Source: Ulvibacterium sp. (lineage in GTDB: Bacteria; Bacteroidota; Bacteroidia; Flavobacteriales; Flavobacteriaceae). From it: a stretch of DNA of 64,000 nt. The notes under the pieces are model-generated. The model saw nothing but the letters and a program-made list of their open reading frames with translations. It searched no databases and was not told where the DNA came from. Of this stretch, positions 26,301 to 35,072 are shown piece after piece (the stretch's first letter is position 1; each line of letters starts with the position of its first letter). The stretch covers positions 186,001 through 250,000 of the forward strand of contig NZ_JANQOO010000035.1 in the NCBI RefSeq assembly GCF_028285715.1, given 5' to 3'. The position numbers and the translations under genes were made by a program.

Positions 26301-26559
26301 CGGCAACAAAGGCCCTGTTGCCGCTGCCCAATTTGCTAAAAGCCTCCTCTTCCAGGTCCAAACGCAATTGGGCCTTGCGAGTATTTGCATCTGGTCCATG
26401 ACACGCAAAACAACGGTCCGAGAGTATGGGTTTTACGTGAAAATTGAAATCAACGGTCTCGGGAAGTTCAGCATATGCCGCTTCCACTTCTTCTGGGATA
26501 TCCGGCGAGCACGCCGAAATTGCAAGAAGAAATCCCATAAGTAAAAGTAGAAGGCGCAT
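23347..26559 (-). CDS. PSD1/planctomycete-cytochrome protein with LamG domain
   Basis: A 1070-residue lipoprotein (signal ends LLAISAC). Order of domains: PSCyt1 cytochrome-like region with heme motif CFACHG at residues 50-55; PSCyt2/DUF1549 at about 150-370 (RLVFIDLTGLPP-like block, HDHKFDPISQKDYFQ); a LamG/concanavalin-type domain at about 440-650 (DGKEELVDIPYDRLY); and PSD1/DUF1553 at about 755-1030 (RLGLAQWFFAEENPLTARV, NRYWQMLFGKG, SRDICTVKRESTNTPLQAL). Such proteins are abundant in Planctomycetes and some Bacteroidota. A role in carbohydrate oxidation at the cell surface is assumed but not shown. It converges with the DUF1569 gene. Confidence 0.9.
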   Translation of the reverse strand: MRLLLLLMGFLLAISACSPDIPEEVEAAYAELPETVDFNFHVKPILSDRCFACHGPDANTRKAQLRLDLEEEAFSKLGSGNRAFVAGKPGKSESIIRMLSEDPEFMMPPPESHLLLTAKEKAILLKWVEQGAKWKPHWAFVKPERPDIPQSPSSAWTYHNEIDLFIQQRLTQNGLGPSPEADKERLLRRVFIDLTGLPPTIAQIDSFLNDKSPTAYEKVVDELLRTGACAERLALDWMDLARYADSHGKHADGWRMMWPWRDWVIKAFRENMPYDQFVTWQLAGDLLPNATQDQKLATAFNRNHPITSEGGAIDEENRLGHVWDRTETVGTAFMGLTMACARCHDHKFDPISQKDYFQMTAFFDNIKELGVSGNDVNSGPMLPLVDAGTEESLKKLKTGISDKEKALLVSKKELRKQSGYAKPLPHNFMAKDLMGHYKFDMVSNKTNKEGRYSIDGNPKVTIKAKPVLAEGKKDKSFEFTGEYDEVYIDDARNFEWTDPFSTSLWINTSKREVGKTQTLVGTVGGKNSLWRGWDFFLDSLNHLNARLVSSLPHNYIHVRSKDSIRKHTWHHVAFSYDGSGKAKGLKLFIDGKEELVDIPYDRLYKSIKTIKDKEHTLYTRSIKVARNYSFSTGENGIFQGKIDDIRLYGRTLTPLEVKYIYQKDIGSLEKLKEPATDYWLNQSKKIVALEQDLKKLRNKWLSLMLPVPEVMVMEEMPQKRSTFAYDRGDYEQPTYQVTAAVPEALPDFPENYPKNRLGLAQWFFAEENPLTARVTVNRYWQMLFGKGLVNTPDDFGVQGALPSHPQLLDWLSLFFVENGWDVKKLLKTMVMSHTYRQSSFMTPELLEKDPKNDYLARSNSYRLPAEIIRDNALAASGLLIPHIGGKSVRPYQPGNLWIEKSNFSHKLLRYKESMGDSLYRRGLYTFIRRSSPHPAMLAFDAPSRDICTVKRESTNTPLQALVLLNDVQFVEASKILAQRMQKEGGNSLEEQLVYGFRLAISRFPKKTETQVLTALFQAQLERFELNPIEAQELLDVGRKKVDEFLDPISTAALTVVANTILNHDDTYMKR

Positions 26560-26801
26560 TATTACGTAGTCTGGCGTTTACTCATAAAATTATGGTATTT
26601 TTTATTAACTGTCTTGACCTTGAATTGATTTGAATTGGCTTTGGAACTTGAAAACGATGATTGAATTATTATTTAAAAGTATTGGGGATTGTTCAACTAA
26701 ATTTTATTTCCTCGAGCTATCCACCTAGAAAATTTGCTGTACGACATTCAAATTTTTTCAAATAATTGATTTTAAAATAATCGTTGTGTTAATGCGCTTC
26801 A

Positions 26802-27383
26802 CTACCTTGAATTTTGATCTCTTGATTTTATGTTGGCCCTGCAAAGTCTTATGATTTCCTTTATCCTTTTTTTTCGGGTCTCTTCCCTTTTCGCTTGGTT
26901 AAGCCAATACAGATAGCTCTTTCGCTGGCCACGGGTAAAGTTTTGATAGTTATCAAAAGCTTTGCTGTTTCTATTAAAAGCCTTTTGCAAATCTGGGGGT
27001 ACTACTCCGTTTTCTACATCGTCCAAGGCTGTCCATGAACCATCTTCCTTGGCCATTTCGATTTTTTTTAGACCGCTCCCATGCATTAAACCCTTACTTA
27101 TCAGTTCGTTTATATGATCCTTGTTGATTTTACTCCAAACACTTTTTGGCTTTCTTGGGCAAAAATATTGTCGGCGTTTACCGTCACCCAAGCTCTTTAC
27201 AGTGCTATCTATCCAACCGTAGCAAAGGGCAACGCGGACCGCTTCCTCCCATCGCATACTATCCTTCTCATGAGCCACAGTGTAAAAAATCAGATGTATA
27301 CCATCCGATTTTGAATGATTTTCCTGCAGCCAATTCCGCCATTCCGTGTCGTTCTTAAAATAAAGTTGTTGAATATCCTTCAT
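26802..27383 (-). CDS. YdeI/OmpD-associated family protein
   Basis: A 193-residue cytosolic protein. N-terminal half has the YdeI-type block MRWEEAVRVALCYGWIDSTV with RRQYFCPRKPKSVWSKIN. The C-terminal half is helical and strongly basic (YLYWLNQAKREETRKKRIK), as in proteins annotated as bacteriocin-protection YdeI/OmpD-associated. It is a different branch from the DUF1905 protein at 16025. Function is unproven. It is divergent from the ThuA-dehydrogenase gene with a 121 bp shared upstream region. Confidence 0.85.
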   Translation of the reverse strand: MKDIQQLYFKNDTEWRNWLQENHSKSDGIHLIFYTVAHEKDSMRWEEAVRVALCYGWIDSTVKSLGDGKRRQYFCPRKPKSVWSKINKDHINELISKGLMHGSGLKKIEMAKEDGSWTALDDVENGVVPPDLQKAFNRNSKAFDNYQNFTRGQRKSYLYWLNQAKREETRKKRIKEIIRLCRANIKSRDQNSR

Positions 27384-27504
27384 TTTTTCTGGGCATGGAA
27401 CCCTTTTTTCCTAAAATTAAGATATAATCCATTATCAATTTGGTAAATCGAATGGGTAATCCGTATTTTTAGAAATTGTAAAAAACCGAACGAATTATAG
27501 TACG

Positions 27505-30500
27505 ATGAAGAAAATAACTTTTTTGGCCGTGTCGGCATTAATGGGACTCATGATTGTGGGATGTGGAAACAAGCGTAAGGGAGAACCAAAAGTCCTTGTA
27601 TTCTCGAAGACCATGGGCTTTAAGCACGCTTCTATTCCCGCTGGGATTGCGGCCATTCAAAAATTGGGGGAGGAAAACGGTTTTGCCGTGGACAGCACCA
27701 AAAATGCCGATTTATTTACGGATGAAATTTTAAAGCAATACTCGGCGATAGTCTTTTTGAATACCACAGGTAATGTTTTGGATCATAAGCAGGAGGCCGC
27801 TTTTGAACGATATATCCAGTCGGGGGGTGGCTATGTGGGCATACATTCCGCATGCGATACGGAGTACGATTGGGGCTGGTACAACAAATTGGTCGGCGCT
27901 TATTTCCAAAGTCATCCGCCTGGGACGCCGGAAGCCGATATTATCATTAATAATCGAAATTTTATCGCTACGCAGCATTTAACGGATTCCATATGGCACA
28001 GAACGGACGAATGGTATAACTTCAAAAAATTAAACCCCGACGTAAATGTCCTTATCTCTTTGGACGAATCTTCTTATGAAGGGGGCACTAATGGCGATTA
28101 TCACCCTTTTGCCTGGTACCATGATTTTGATGGTGGGCGAGCATTCTACACCGGAGGCGGTCATACCGATGAAAGTTATTCCGAAGAAAAATTCATACAA
28201 CATGTATTGGGCGGTATTCAATATGCGATTGGTGACAACTTACAGTTGGATTATAGTAAGGCCACCACACAGATTCCACCGGATATCGATCGTTTTGCCA
28301 AAGTTCCTTTAACAGTTGGTGAGTTTTTTGAACCCACCGAAATGACGGTTCTTCCCAATAGTGATGTCCTTATCGGACAACGCAGGGGAGAAATAGTTTT
28401 GTACAGCGATGCGACCAAAGAACTTAAGGAAGTTGCCAAACTGGATGTTTACCATCAAACCTTGCATACTCCAGGGGTAAATGCCGAGGAAGGTCTTATG
28501 GGACTACAAAAAGATCCGGATTATGCCAACAATCATTGGATTTATGTTTTTTATGCCCCTACAGGTAATGAATCCGTCAACAGGCTTTCCCGTTTCAAAT
28601 TCAAAGACGGTGTTTTTGACCTCACCTCGGAACAGCAGATATTGGATGTGGGAAGCCAACGGGAAATATGTTGTCATACCGGAGGATCCATTGCTTTTGA
28701 TGGGAATGGTTTGTTATATCTCTCTACTGGGGACAATTCTACTCCTTTCAATGAAAAAGGAGCAAAATATGTGAATAGCGGTTATGCCCCATTAAACGAC
28801 CTTCCGGGCAAACAACAGTACGATGCACGACGGTCCTCGGGCAATACCAACGATTTAAGGGGAAAGATTCTAAGGATCAAGGTTAACGAAGATGGCAGTT
28901 ATGAAATTCCAGAGGGCAATCTTTTTCCGGTAGGAATGGAAAAAACACGACCGGAAATTTATACCATGGGCCATAGAAATCCCTATCGCATATCCGTCGA
29001 TAAAAAGAACGGATACGTGTATTGGGGAGATGTAGGCCCTGATGCCAGGGCGGACAGTTTGGAAACACGGGGGTCCATGGGATACGATGAAATGAATCAG
29101 GCCCGGGAAGCCGGAAATTTTGGATGGCCGCTCTTTGTGGGAAACAATAGACCCTATGTAGATTACGATTATGCAACCGGGGAAAGTGGAGTCGCCTTTG
29201 ATCCTGAAAAACCAATTAACGACTCCAAAAACAATACCGGCCTAAGGGAGCTCCCCCCCGCACAGCCGGCCTATGTTTACTATCCCTATGCTCCGACCGG
29301 AGATTTTCCGCAGGTGGGTACAGGGGGTAGAAACGCCATGGCAGGACCGGTGTTTTATAGCGATCTATATCCTGATGGGGGCGGACTTCCTTCCTATTAC
29401 GATGGTAAGGTGATTATTTACGAGTGGATGCGTGGTTGGATGAAGGCCGTAACGCTCTTTGAGGATGGTACCTTCAACAAAATGGAACCTTTTGCCGCCG
29501 ATATAGAAGTGAACAATCTAATCGATATGGAAATGGGACCGGACGGCAGGGTCTATTTGCTGGAGTATGGCAGTGGATGGTTCCGTCAGAACGAGGATTC
29601 CTCACTGGGCTATATTGAATACAACGGAGGCAATAGGCCACCCGTTATTGACCATCTCATAGTTGACCATACTTCTGGCAAACTTCCTTTGAGTATAAAT
29701 GCCACTGTTGAGGCCCATGACAGGGAAAAAAATCCAGTAAGTTATGTATGGGATTTGGGCAATGGGGACCGGATGGAGACCCAGGAACCCAAAATAACAC
29801 ACACCTATGATGAGCCGGGGGAATATAAAGTATCCGTTGAGGTCAAGGATGATCAAGGTGAGTCTGCCAAGAGTCAGGTGGTATCGGTTGTGGCCGGGAA
29901 TTCCAGACCTGAGGTCGCCATTGATCTCAAAGGTGGGAACTCCTCATTTTTTCTTCCAGGGGTACCCATACCTTATGAAGTATCGGTCAAGGATTCTGAT
30001 GAGGACACTATTGACGAGTCCAATATCTATGTTTCCGTCGATTATTTGGAAAGTCTGGACGAGGTGAATATGTCCTTAGGGCACCAACAGGTCTCCGCAG
30101 CGGTTTTAGGGAAATCCTTGACCCAAGGCATGGATTGCAAGACATGCCACAAGGAGGCTGAGGCCTCTATTGGACCCAATTACACGGATGTTGCCAAAAA
30201 ATACCAAAATGACCCCAATGCCATGGCCTATTTACAGAATAAGATCATTGCCGGAGGGGGTGGTGTTTGGGGTGAAGTAGTCATGCCTGCACATCCCGAC
30301 GTAACCAAAGGCGAAGCTCGACAAATCGCTGCGTATATTATGTCCCTCGGTGAAAGTAAGGCCAAAAAGAAATCGCTCCCTTTATCGGGATCCCTAAATC
30401 CGGAGCCGACCCAAGGGGCCAATGTGATGGTGTTAACCGCGAGCTACACGGATAATGGCGCTGAAGGCACCATTCCATTGACCGGAGTCAAGTCTGTGGC

Positions 30501-30915
30501 CCTGCAAGGAAGTACTGTTCCTTTTTCAGATAAGATCAAAGCCGATGGTTTTACGCCAATAGCTTTTAATGGGATGGATATGCTGATCTTGCCTGAAGGG
30601 GAGGGGTGGTTCGTTCTTGAAGATATTGATTTGAAGGGAGTACGTTCGGCCAATCTTATGGCAGGATGGCAAGAACCGCCAAAATCCGGACTTGATTTTG
30701 AGGTGCGACTAAACACTCCGGATGGAAAGCTTCTTGGCAAGGGCAGTATGCCCGCACCGGTGGCAGGACAGCCTGGGGGTATGGTTCCCATTCCTCTTAC
30801 ATCGCCCATTGATGGCAAGACCGAAGAAATCTATTTTATCTATAAACCCAATGGTGATCGAGGCGCTACACCGGTTGCACTTATGAACGTTACTTTTGCA
30901 AGTGGGGCACCATAA
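27505..30915 (+). CDS. ThuA / sugar dehydrogenase / PKD / cytochrome c / CBM fusion lipoprotein
   Basis: A 1136-residue lipoprotein (lipobox LMIVGC, Cys20). Domains in order: ThuA/glutamine-amidotransferase-like trehalose-utilisation domain (about 30-245, FLNTTGNVLDH, GGGYVGIHSACD); six-bladed PQQ-type glucose/sorbosone dehydrogenase propeller (about 265-700, YQTLHTPGVNAEEGLMGLQ-like block, MGHRNPYRISV); PKD domain (about 712-795, YVWDLGNGDRMETQEP); class I cytochrome c with CKTCH at about residue 877 and MPAHPDV as distal Met region; and a C-terminal CBM6/35-like beta-sandwich (about 970-1136). It can plausibly oxidise a sugar and pass electrons to its own heme. A strong terminator follows. 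Confidence 0.9.
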   Translation: MKKITFLAVSALMGLMIVGCGNKRKGEPKVLVFSKTMGFKHASIPAGIAAIQKLGEENGFAVDSTKNADLFTDEILKQYSAIVFLNTTGNVLDHKQEAAFERYIQSGGGYVGIHSACDTEYDWGWYNKLVGAYFQSHPPGTPEADIIINNRNFIATQHLTDSIWHRTDEWYNFKKLNPDVNVLISLDESSYEGGTNGDYHPFAWYHDFDGGRAFYTGGGHTDESYSEEKFIQHVLGGIQYAIGDNLQLDYSKATTQIPPDIDRFAKVPLTVGEFFEPTEMTVLPNSDVLIGQRRGEIVLYSDATKELKEVAKLDVYHQTLHTPGVNAEEGLMGLQKDPDYANNHWIYVFYAPTGNESVNRLSRFKFKDGVFDLTSEQQILDVGSQREICCHTGGSIAFDGNGLLYLSTGDNSTPFNEKGAKYVNSGYAPLNDLPGKQQYDARRSSGNTNDLRGKILRIKVNEDGSYEIPEGNLFPVGMEKTRPEIYTMGHRNPYRISVDKKNGYVYWGDVGPDARADSLETRGSMGYDEMNQAREAGNFGWPLFVGNNRPYVDYDYATGESGVAFDPEKPINDSKNNTGLRELPPAQPAYVYYPYAPTGDFPQVGTGGRNAMAGPVFYSDLYPDGGGLPSYYDGKVIIYEWMRGWMKAVTLFEDGTFNKMEPFAADIEVNNLIDMEMGPDGRVYLLEYGSGWFRQNEDSSLGYIEYNGGNRPPVIDHLIVDHTSGKLPLSINATVEAHDREKNPVSYVWDLGNGDRMETQEPKITHTYDEPGEYKVSVEVKDDQGESAKSQVVSVVAGNSRPEVAIDLKGGNSSFFLPGVPIPYEVSVKDSDEDTIDESNIYVSVDYLESLDEVNMSLGHQQVSAAVLGKSLTQGMDCKTCHKEAEASIGPNYTDVAKKYQNDPNAMAYLQNKIIAGGGGVWGEVVMPAHPDVTKGEARQIAAYIMSLGESKAKKKSLPLSGSLNPEPTQGANVMVLTASYTDNGAEGTIPLTGVKSVALQGSTVPFSDKIKADGFTPIAFNGMDMLILPEGEGWFVLEDIDLKGVRSANLMAGWQEPPKSGLDFEVRLNTPDGKLLGKGSMPAPVAGQPGGMVPIPLTSPIDGKTEEIYFIYKPNGDRGATPVALMNVTFASGAP

Positions 30916-30935
30916 TATTTAGGAAATGGATACAT

Positions 30936-30976
30936 AAAATGCTTGGATCCGGTGTCTAACCGAATCCAAGCATTTT
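30936..30976. terminator. bidirectional terminator between convergent genes
   Basis: Arms 30936-30953 (AAAATGCTTGGATCCGGT) and 30959-30976 (ACCGAATCCAAGCATTTT) pair over 18 positions with one mismatch and a 5-base loop. The stem has A runs before and T runs after in both directions, as in a two-way Rho-independent terminator. The right arm includes the last bases of the M1 peptidase stop codon. Confidence 0.85.
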
Positions 30977-32597
30977 ATTTACTTTCTGATTTTATGTAGA
31001 AATTACGATCGATCTTTAAAGTGGACAAGGCTCCCTCAAAACCCTCCGATTTCCAATTTTCCCCAGGGAATATCCAGAGCGGCTTGTCTTCTATGAAAAC
31101 CCGGACCGGCATATCAAAATCGGTTACGATATCGGTATACCTATACTTCAATGTACTACCGGTTATGGTATATTCCAATTTTGGAATCATTGTAGTGCGG
31201 AGGTATTGATTAAAAAAAGCGGTTAAGTCTTTCTCCGTTTTCTCACTAAGATAATCTTCAACTTGTTGTGTAGTGACGGTCTGATGATAAAAGTCCCTAT
31301 TCAGTCCACGAAGTATTTTCCGCCATTTATCATCATCTTCTACAAGTTGCCGGAGTGTGTGCAGCATATTGGCTCCCTTGTAGTACATATCTCCGCTACC
31401 TGCATGGTTCACACCGTATTTACCGATAATGGGACGGTCATTTTTAATTTTGGACCGGGTTCCAATTACATAATCTGCAGCCGCTTTTTTGCCATAATAG
31501 TAATCCAGGAACAAATTTTCGGAATAGGCTGTAAAGCCCTCATGGATCCACATGTCCGCTATATCCTTGTAGGTGATGCTGTTCGCAAACCATTCGTGCC
31601 CTGCTTCGTGAATGATAATAAAATCGAACTTTAGGCCCCAGCCCGTACCCGAAAGGTCCTGTCCCAAATATCCGTTTAAATACTTATTGCCGTAAGTGAC
31701 CGAACTTTGATGTTCCATGCCCAAATAGGGAACTTCTACCAATTTAAAACCATCCTTATAAAAAGGGTAGGGGCCGAACCAGTGTTCGAATGCTTTCATC
31801 ATTTGAAGCGCTTGTTGAAACTGTTTCTGTGCCTTATCAAAGTTTTGCGGGAGTACGTAATAATCCATGGTCAAAGGTCCGGCCGCTCCTTGATATGTAG
31901 TTCCAAAATGTTTATAATCGGCAATGTTTATGTTCACCCCATAATTGTTAATGGGGCTGGCCACAAACCAATGATAGGTTTTTGTGTTTTCATTTTCTTC
32001 AATTTTCAGAAGTCTTCCATTGGAAACGTCCATAAGATTTTTGGGTACGGTGACACTAATGGCCATACTGTCCACTTCATCGTACATATGGTCTTTATTG
32101 GGCCACCAGACACTAGCGCCCAGGCCTTGATTGGATGTGGCGATAAAATGCTTTCCCCTACTATCCGTTTTCCAGGAAAAACCGCCGTCCCAAGGGGCGT
32201 TGACCGCTTCTTTGGGATGTCCGGAGTAATACACAACGATTTCATTGAACGCTCCTTCTTCTTGGGGTTTTTCCAGCTTTACAAAATGAGCATTTCCATT
32301 GGATTCTACATTCAGTTCCTTTCCGTCCTGGGTCACCTTTTCAATGTTGAGCGGAGGTTGCAAATCTACCTGTAGGGTTTGCTTGGGTTCCAAAACCTTA
32401 TACCGAATAGTATTGCTGCCCGAAATATATTTGTTCTCCGGTTGTACCTCAACATTCAAGTGGTAATAATTGAGGTCCCACCAGGCTCGTTCCGGGGTAA
32501 TACTACCACGTAACGTATCTTGTTCGGTAAAATTTTGGCCAAAGGTCACTATAGAAATCAATGCTATGGGAACTGCCAGAAAAAGTCTATTTTTCAT
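30975..32597 (-). CDS. M1-family zinc metallopeptidase (aminopeptidase N-like)
   Basis: A 540-residue exported peptidase (signal MKNRLFLAVPIALISIVTFG). The gluzincin signature is complete: H330-E331-x-x-H334, then Glu353 in MWIHEGF, with the substrate-binding GLGASVWWP and GMEHQSSV (GxMEN-type) motifs. The N-terminal beta domain (residues 30-230) and catalytic domain are present, while the long C-terminal helical domain of aminopeptidase N is missing, as in many Bacteroidota M1 enzymes. Expected role is periplasmic peptide trimming. Confidence 0.92.
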   Translation of the reverse strand: MKNRLFLAVPIALISIVTFGQNFTEQDTLRGSITPERAWWDLNYYHLNVEVQPENKYISGSNTIRYKVLEPKQTLQVDLQPPLNIEKVTQDGKELNVESNGNAHFVKLEKPQEEGAFNEIVVYYSGHPKEAVNAPWDGGFSWKTDSRGKHFIATSNQGLGASVWWPNKDHMYDEVDSMAISVTVPKNLMDVSNGRLLKIEENENTKTYHWFVASPINNYGVNINIADYKHFGTTYQGAAGPLTMDYYVLPQNFDKAQKQFQQALQMMKAFEHWFGPYPFYKDGFKLVEVPYLGMEHQSSVTYGNKYLNGYLGQDLSGTGWGLKFDFIIIHEAGHEWFANSITYKDIADMWIHEGFTAYSENLFLDYYYGKKAAADYVIGTRSKIKNDRPIIGKYGVNHAGSGDMYYKGANMLHTLRQLVEDDDKWRKILRGLNRDFYHQTVTTQQVEDYLSEKTEKDLTAFFNQYLRTTMIPKLEYTITGSTLKYRYTDIVTDFDMPVRVFIEDKPLWIFPGENWKSEGFEGALSTLKIDRNFYIKSESK

Positions 32598-32629
32598 AAT
32601 GTATCTCGAGCGTTATAAAATTGAGACCT

Positions 32630-32637
32630 CAAAAGTA
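32630..32637 (-). promoter_or_regulatory. -7 promoter element of the M1 peptidase gene
   Basis: TACTTTTG on the minus strand matches TAnnTTTG exactly and lies 32 bp before the start codon at 32597. No clear TTG is seen at the -33 position, so the call rests on the -7 element alone. Confidence 0.35.
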
Positions 32638-32755
32638 TAGGAATTTGTCGTATCATCTGTTTTTGAAAACCTGGTTTCCTTTCCTATCCTTTTTCATGAT
32701 TTTAGGCACAGAATGCGCCATGCTAATTTAGCGTATACGGGATTTGAATTTTTGT

Positions 32756-34969
32756 TCACTTTTTATTTGCAAACCTTTTTAAAAGTTCCCTTACCTTTTT
32801 TGTATTCTCCACAAAAAAACGGGCCTGTGTCTTTTGTTGCCCCACTTTTACGGTAATTGTACTTTTGGGCAATTCTTGGAACATAAACTCGTCCGTCCAA
32901 TCATCTCCGATGGCAAATACAAAGTCATAATTATCTTCACCCAAGACCCGAACAGTGGCCCTTCCTTTGTTCACATTACTGCTTTTGACCTCCATTACTT
33001 TATTTCCATTTAGGACGCTAATGTCGTCATTGGCAATGAGACTGGTAAGTACGGTATTTAATTCAGTGGCCCTAAGATTTCCAAAATCCGGATCGGTTTT
33101 TCGATAGTGCCAGGCCAGGGAATAGTTCTTTTCTTCTATAAAGCTTCCCGGTGTGCGGTCTACAAAGGATTCCAATACGGGACGAATTTTTTCCATCCAG
33201 TCGTTCTTTACATTTTCCAACATCCGGAACGGTTCTCCATCTTCGGAAATCCATACCCCGTGTTCCACGATCATGTTGTATTTTTTGTGAAGGAACCAAC
33301 GGGTAAAGGTTTCCTTGTCGCGGCCGCTGACCAGATACATTTCGGTATCTTCCTGCTGATGGATGTTATCCAGTAGTTGATACAATTCCTCATCTGGATT
33401 TGCCTTTTGGGGATCGTTGTGAAATCCTGATAAAGTTCCATCATAGTCCAGAAACAGAAGTCGCTTTTGGGCGGTTTTATACTCCTTTAAAATCCCATTG
33501 AGGAGATGGTCGGTCATCCTTTTGGAAATGTTGCCCGCTTCGCGATTTTTTTGAGCTTGTAACGAGCTCATAAAGCTATTGGCCCATTTTTCCACATTAT
33601 AACGTTCCAAACGTTTTTGAAGTACCTCGTTCCTTGCTTGCTGTTCTTCCTTGGGCATATTGATAGCCGTATACAGTGTATCCGCTATTTGCTCAAAATT
33701 GTTGGGATTGATCAATAGGGATTCGTTCATTTCGTTGGCTGATCCTGCCATTTCACTGAGGATGAGCACCCCCGTTTTATCGGTCCGTGTGGCAATGTAT
33801 TCCTTGGCCACTAAATTCATTCCATCCCGTAAGGGCGTGAGCCAGGCAATATCACAGGAAGTATACAGGTCTATTAAACTGTCAAAGGGAAGTGACCGAT
33901 AAAAATACCAGATTGGGGTCCAATTGACCGTGGCCAACTCCCCATTAATACGCCCCACCAGTTCATCTACTTCCCTTTTGAGTAGCTGATATTGTGGTAC
34001 ATTGGATCGGGAAGGGACGGCCAGAATAATAAGACGCACCTTCTCCTTGTATTGAGGGTACTTATTCAAAAAATACTCAAAGGCATTTAAACGTTTGGCA
34101 ATTCCCTTGGAATAATCCAAACGGTCTATGGAGAGAAGAAACTTTCCATCGGGAGTAGATTTTTTGTGCTTGTCCAATCGTTGTTGTAGGTCCGATTGCT
34201 CATCAGGTTTTTTTTGACCGTGCTCCTCGGCAGCCTGGCTAAATTTTTTATAATCGATGCCCATAGGAAAGGAATCGACCTTGATGATGCGATTGTCTTG
34301 GTAAATATCATTGAAACTAACTTCCAGGCCAAGCAATCTTCTAACCGAGCTTAGGAAATGGCGTTCGTAATCATAGGTGTGGAATCCGATTAGGTCAGAA
34401 CCTAAAAGGCCTTCCAAAACTTCCTCCCGCCAGGGCAGGGTCCGAAATATTTCAAAGGACGGAAAAGGAATGTGTAAAAAGAAACCTATGGATATCTCGG
34501 GACGTTCGTTTCTAACCATTTGAGGCACCAACATTAATTGATAATCATGAATCCAAATAGTATCCTCATCGCTTGCGTTTTTGAGTATGGTATCTGCGAA
34601 TTTTTGGTTTACATCCTTGAATACATTCCAATAGTCCAGTTCAAATTCGGAATATTCCAAAAAATAATGGAACAAGGGCCAGATGGTTCGGTTGCTAAAA
34701 CCGAAATAGAACCCGTCCACCTCTTTTTTGGTAAGTCTCACCTTGGAGGAACCATGCTGAGCGAGCGCCTCATCAATTTTTGGGGCAAGTTCATCTGGAA
34801 TTTCCTCATCGGTGAGTCCACTCCAACCAATCCAAAGGCTGTCTCCACCTGAATGTACGGATTTCATTCCTGTGGCCAGCCCCCCAACACTTGGGATGGC
34901 AGTTATGCTACCATTGCTAATTTGTAATTGTACGGGTAGTCTATTTGAGATTATGATAGTTTTGCCCAT
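32756..34969 (-). CDS. bifunctional trehalose-6-phosphate synthase/phosphatase
   Basis: A 737-residue cytosolic fusion. Residues 1-470 are GT20 trehalose-6-phosphate synthase: IISNRLPVQL, VGGLATGMKSV, WIHDYQLMLVPQ, SIDRLDYSKGI and LRDGMNLVAKEYIA. Residues about 490-737 are a HAD-type trehalose phosphatase with nucleophile motif D508-YD-GTL, VSGRD and the acidic GDDWTDEFMF. It converts UDP-glucose and glucose-6-phosphate to trehalose in one polypeptide. It is divergent from the GH15 gene (103 bp between starts), so synthesis and hydrolysis of trehalose may be regulated together. Confidence 0.95.
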   Translation of the reverse strand: MGKTIIISNRLPVQLQISNGSITAIPSVGGLATGMKSVHSGGDSLWIGWSGLTDEEIPDELAPKIDEALAQHGSSKVRLTKKEVDGFYFGFSNRTIWPLFHYFLEYSEFELDYWNVFKDVNQKFADTILKNASDEDTIWIHDYQLMLVPQMVRNERPEISIGFFLHIPFPSFEIFRTLPWREEVLEGLLGSDLIGFHTYDYERHFLSSVRRLLGLEVSFNDIYQDNRIIKVDSFPMGIDYKKFSQAAEEHGQKKPDEQSDLQQRLDKHKKSTPDGKFLLSIDRLDYSKGIAKRLNAFEYFLNKYPQYKEKVRLIILAVPSRSNVPQYQLLKREVDELVGRINGELATVNWTPIWYFYRSLPFDSLIDLYTSCDIAWLTPLRDGMNLVAKEYIATRTDKTGVLILSEMAGSANEMNESLLINPNNFEQIADTLYTAINMPKEEQQARNEVLQKRLERYNVEKWANSFMSSLQAQKNREAGNISKRMTDHLLNGILKEYKTAQKRLLFLDYDGTLSGFHNDPQKANPDEELYQLLDNIHQQEDTEMYLVSGRDKETFTRWFLHKKYNMIVEHGVWISEDGEPFRMLENVKNDWMEKIRPVLESFVDRTPGSFIEEKNYSLAWHYRKTDPDFGNLRATELNTVLTSLIANDDISVLNGNKVMEVKSSNVNKGRATVRVLGEDNYDFVFAIGDDWTDEFMFQELPKSTITVKVGQQKTQARFFVENTKKVRELLKRFANKK

Positions 34970-35072
34970 GAAATCGATGTTTTTGGCCTGTTTTACTTTT
35001 AATTTCTCTAAATTTCGTCAAATTGCATGGCAATAGCAATTCAAAACCAGATTACATCAACATTTTTATTGA

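Noticed and set aside
31707-32375. 222-codon plus-strand frame opposite the M1 peptidase
   Set aside because: Antisense shadow; the minus strand encodes a complete M1 catalytic motif over the same bases.
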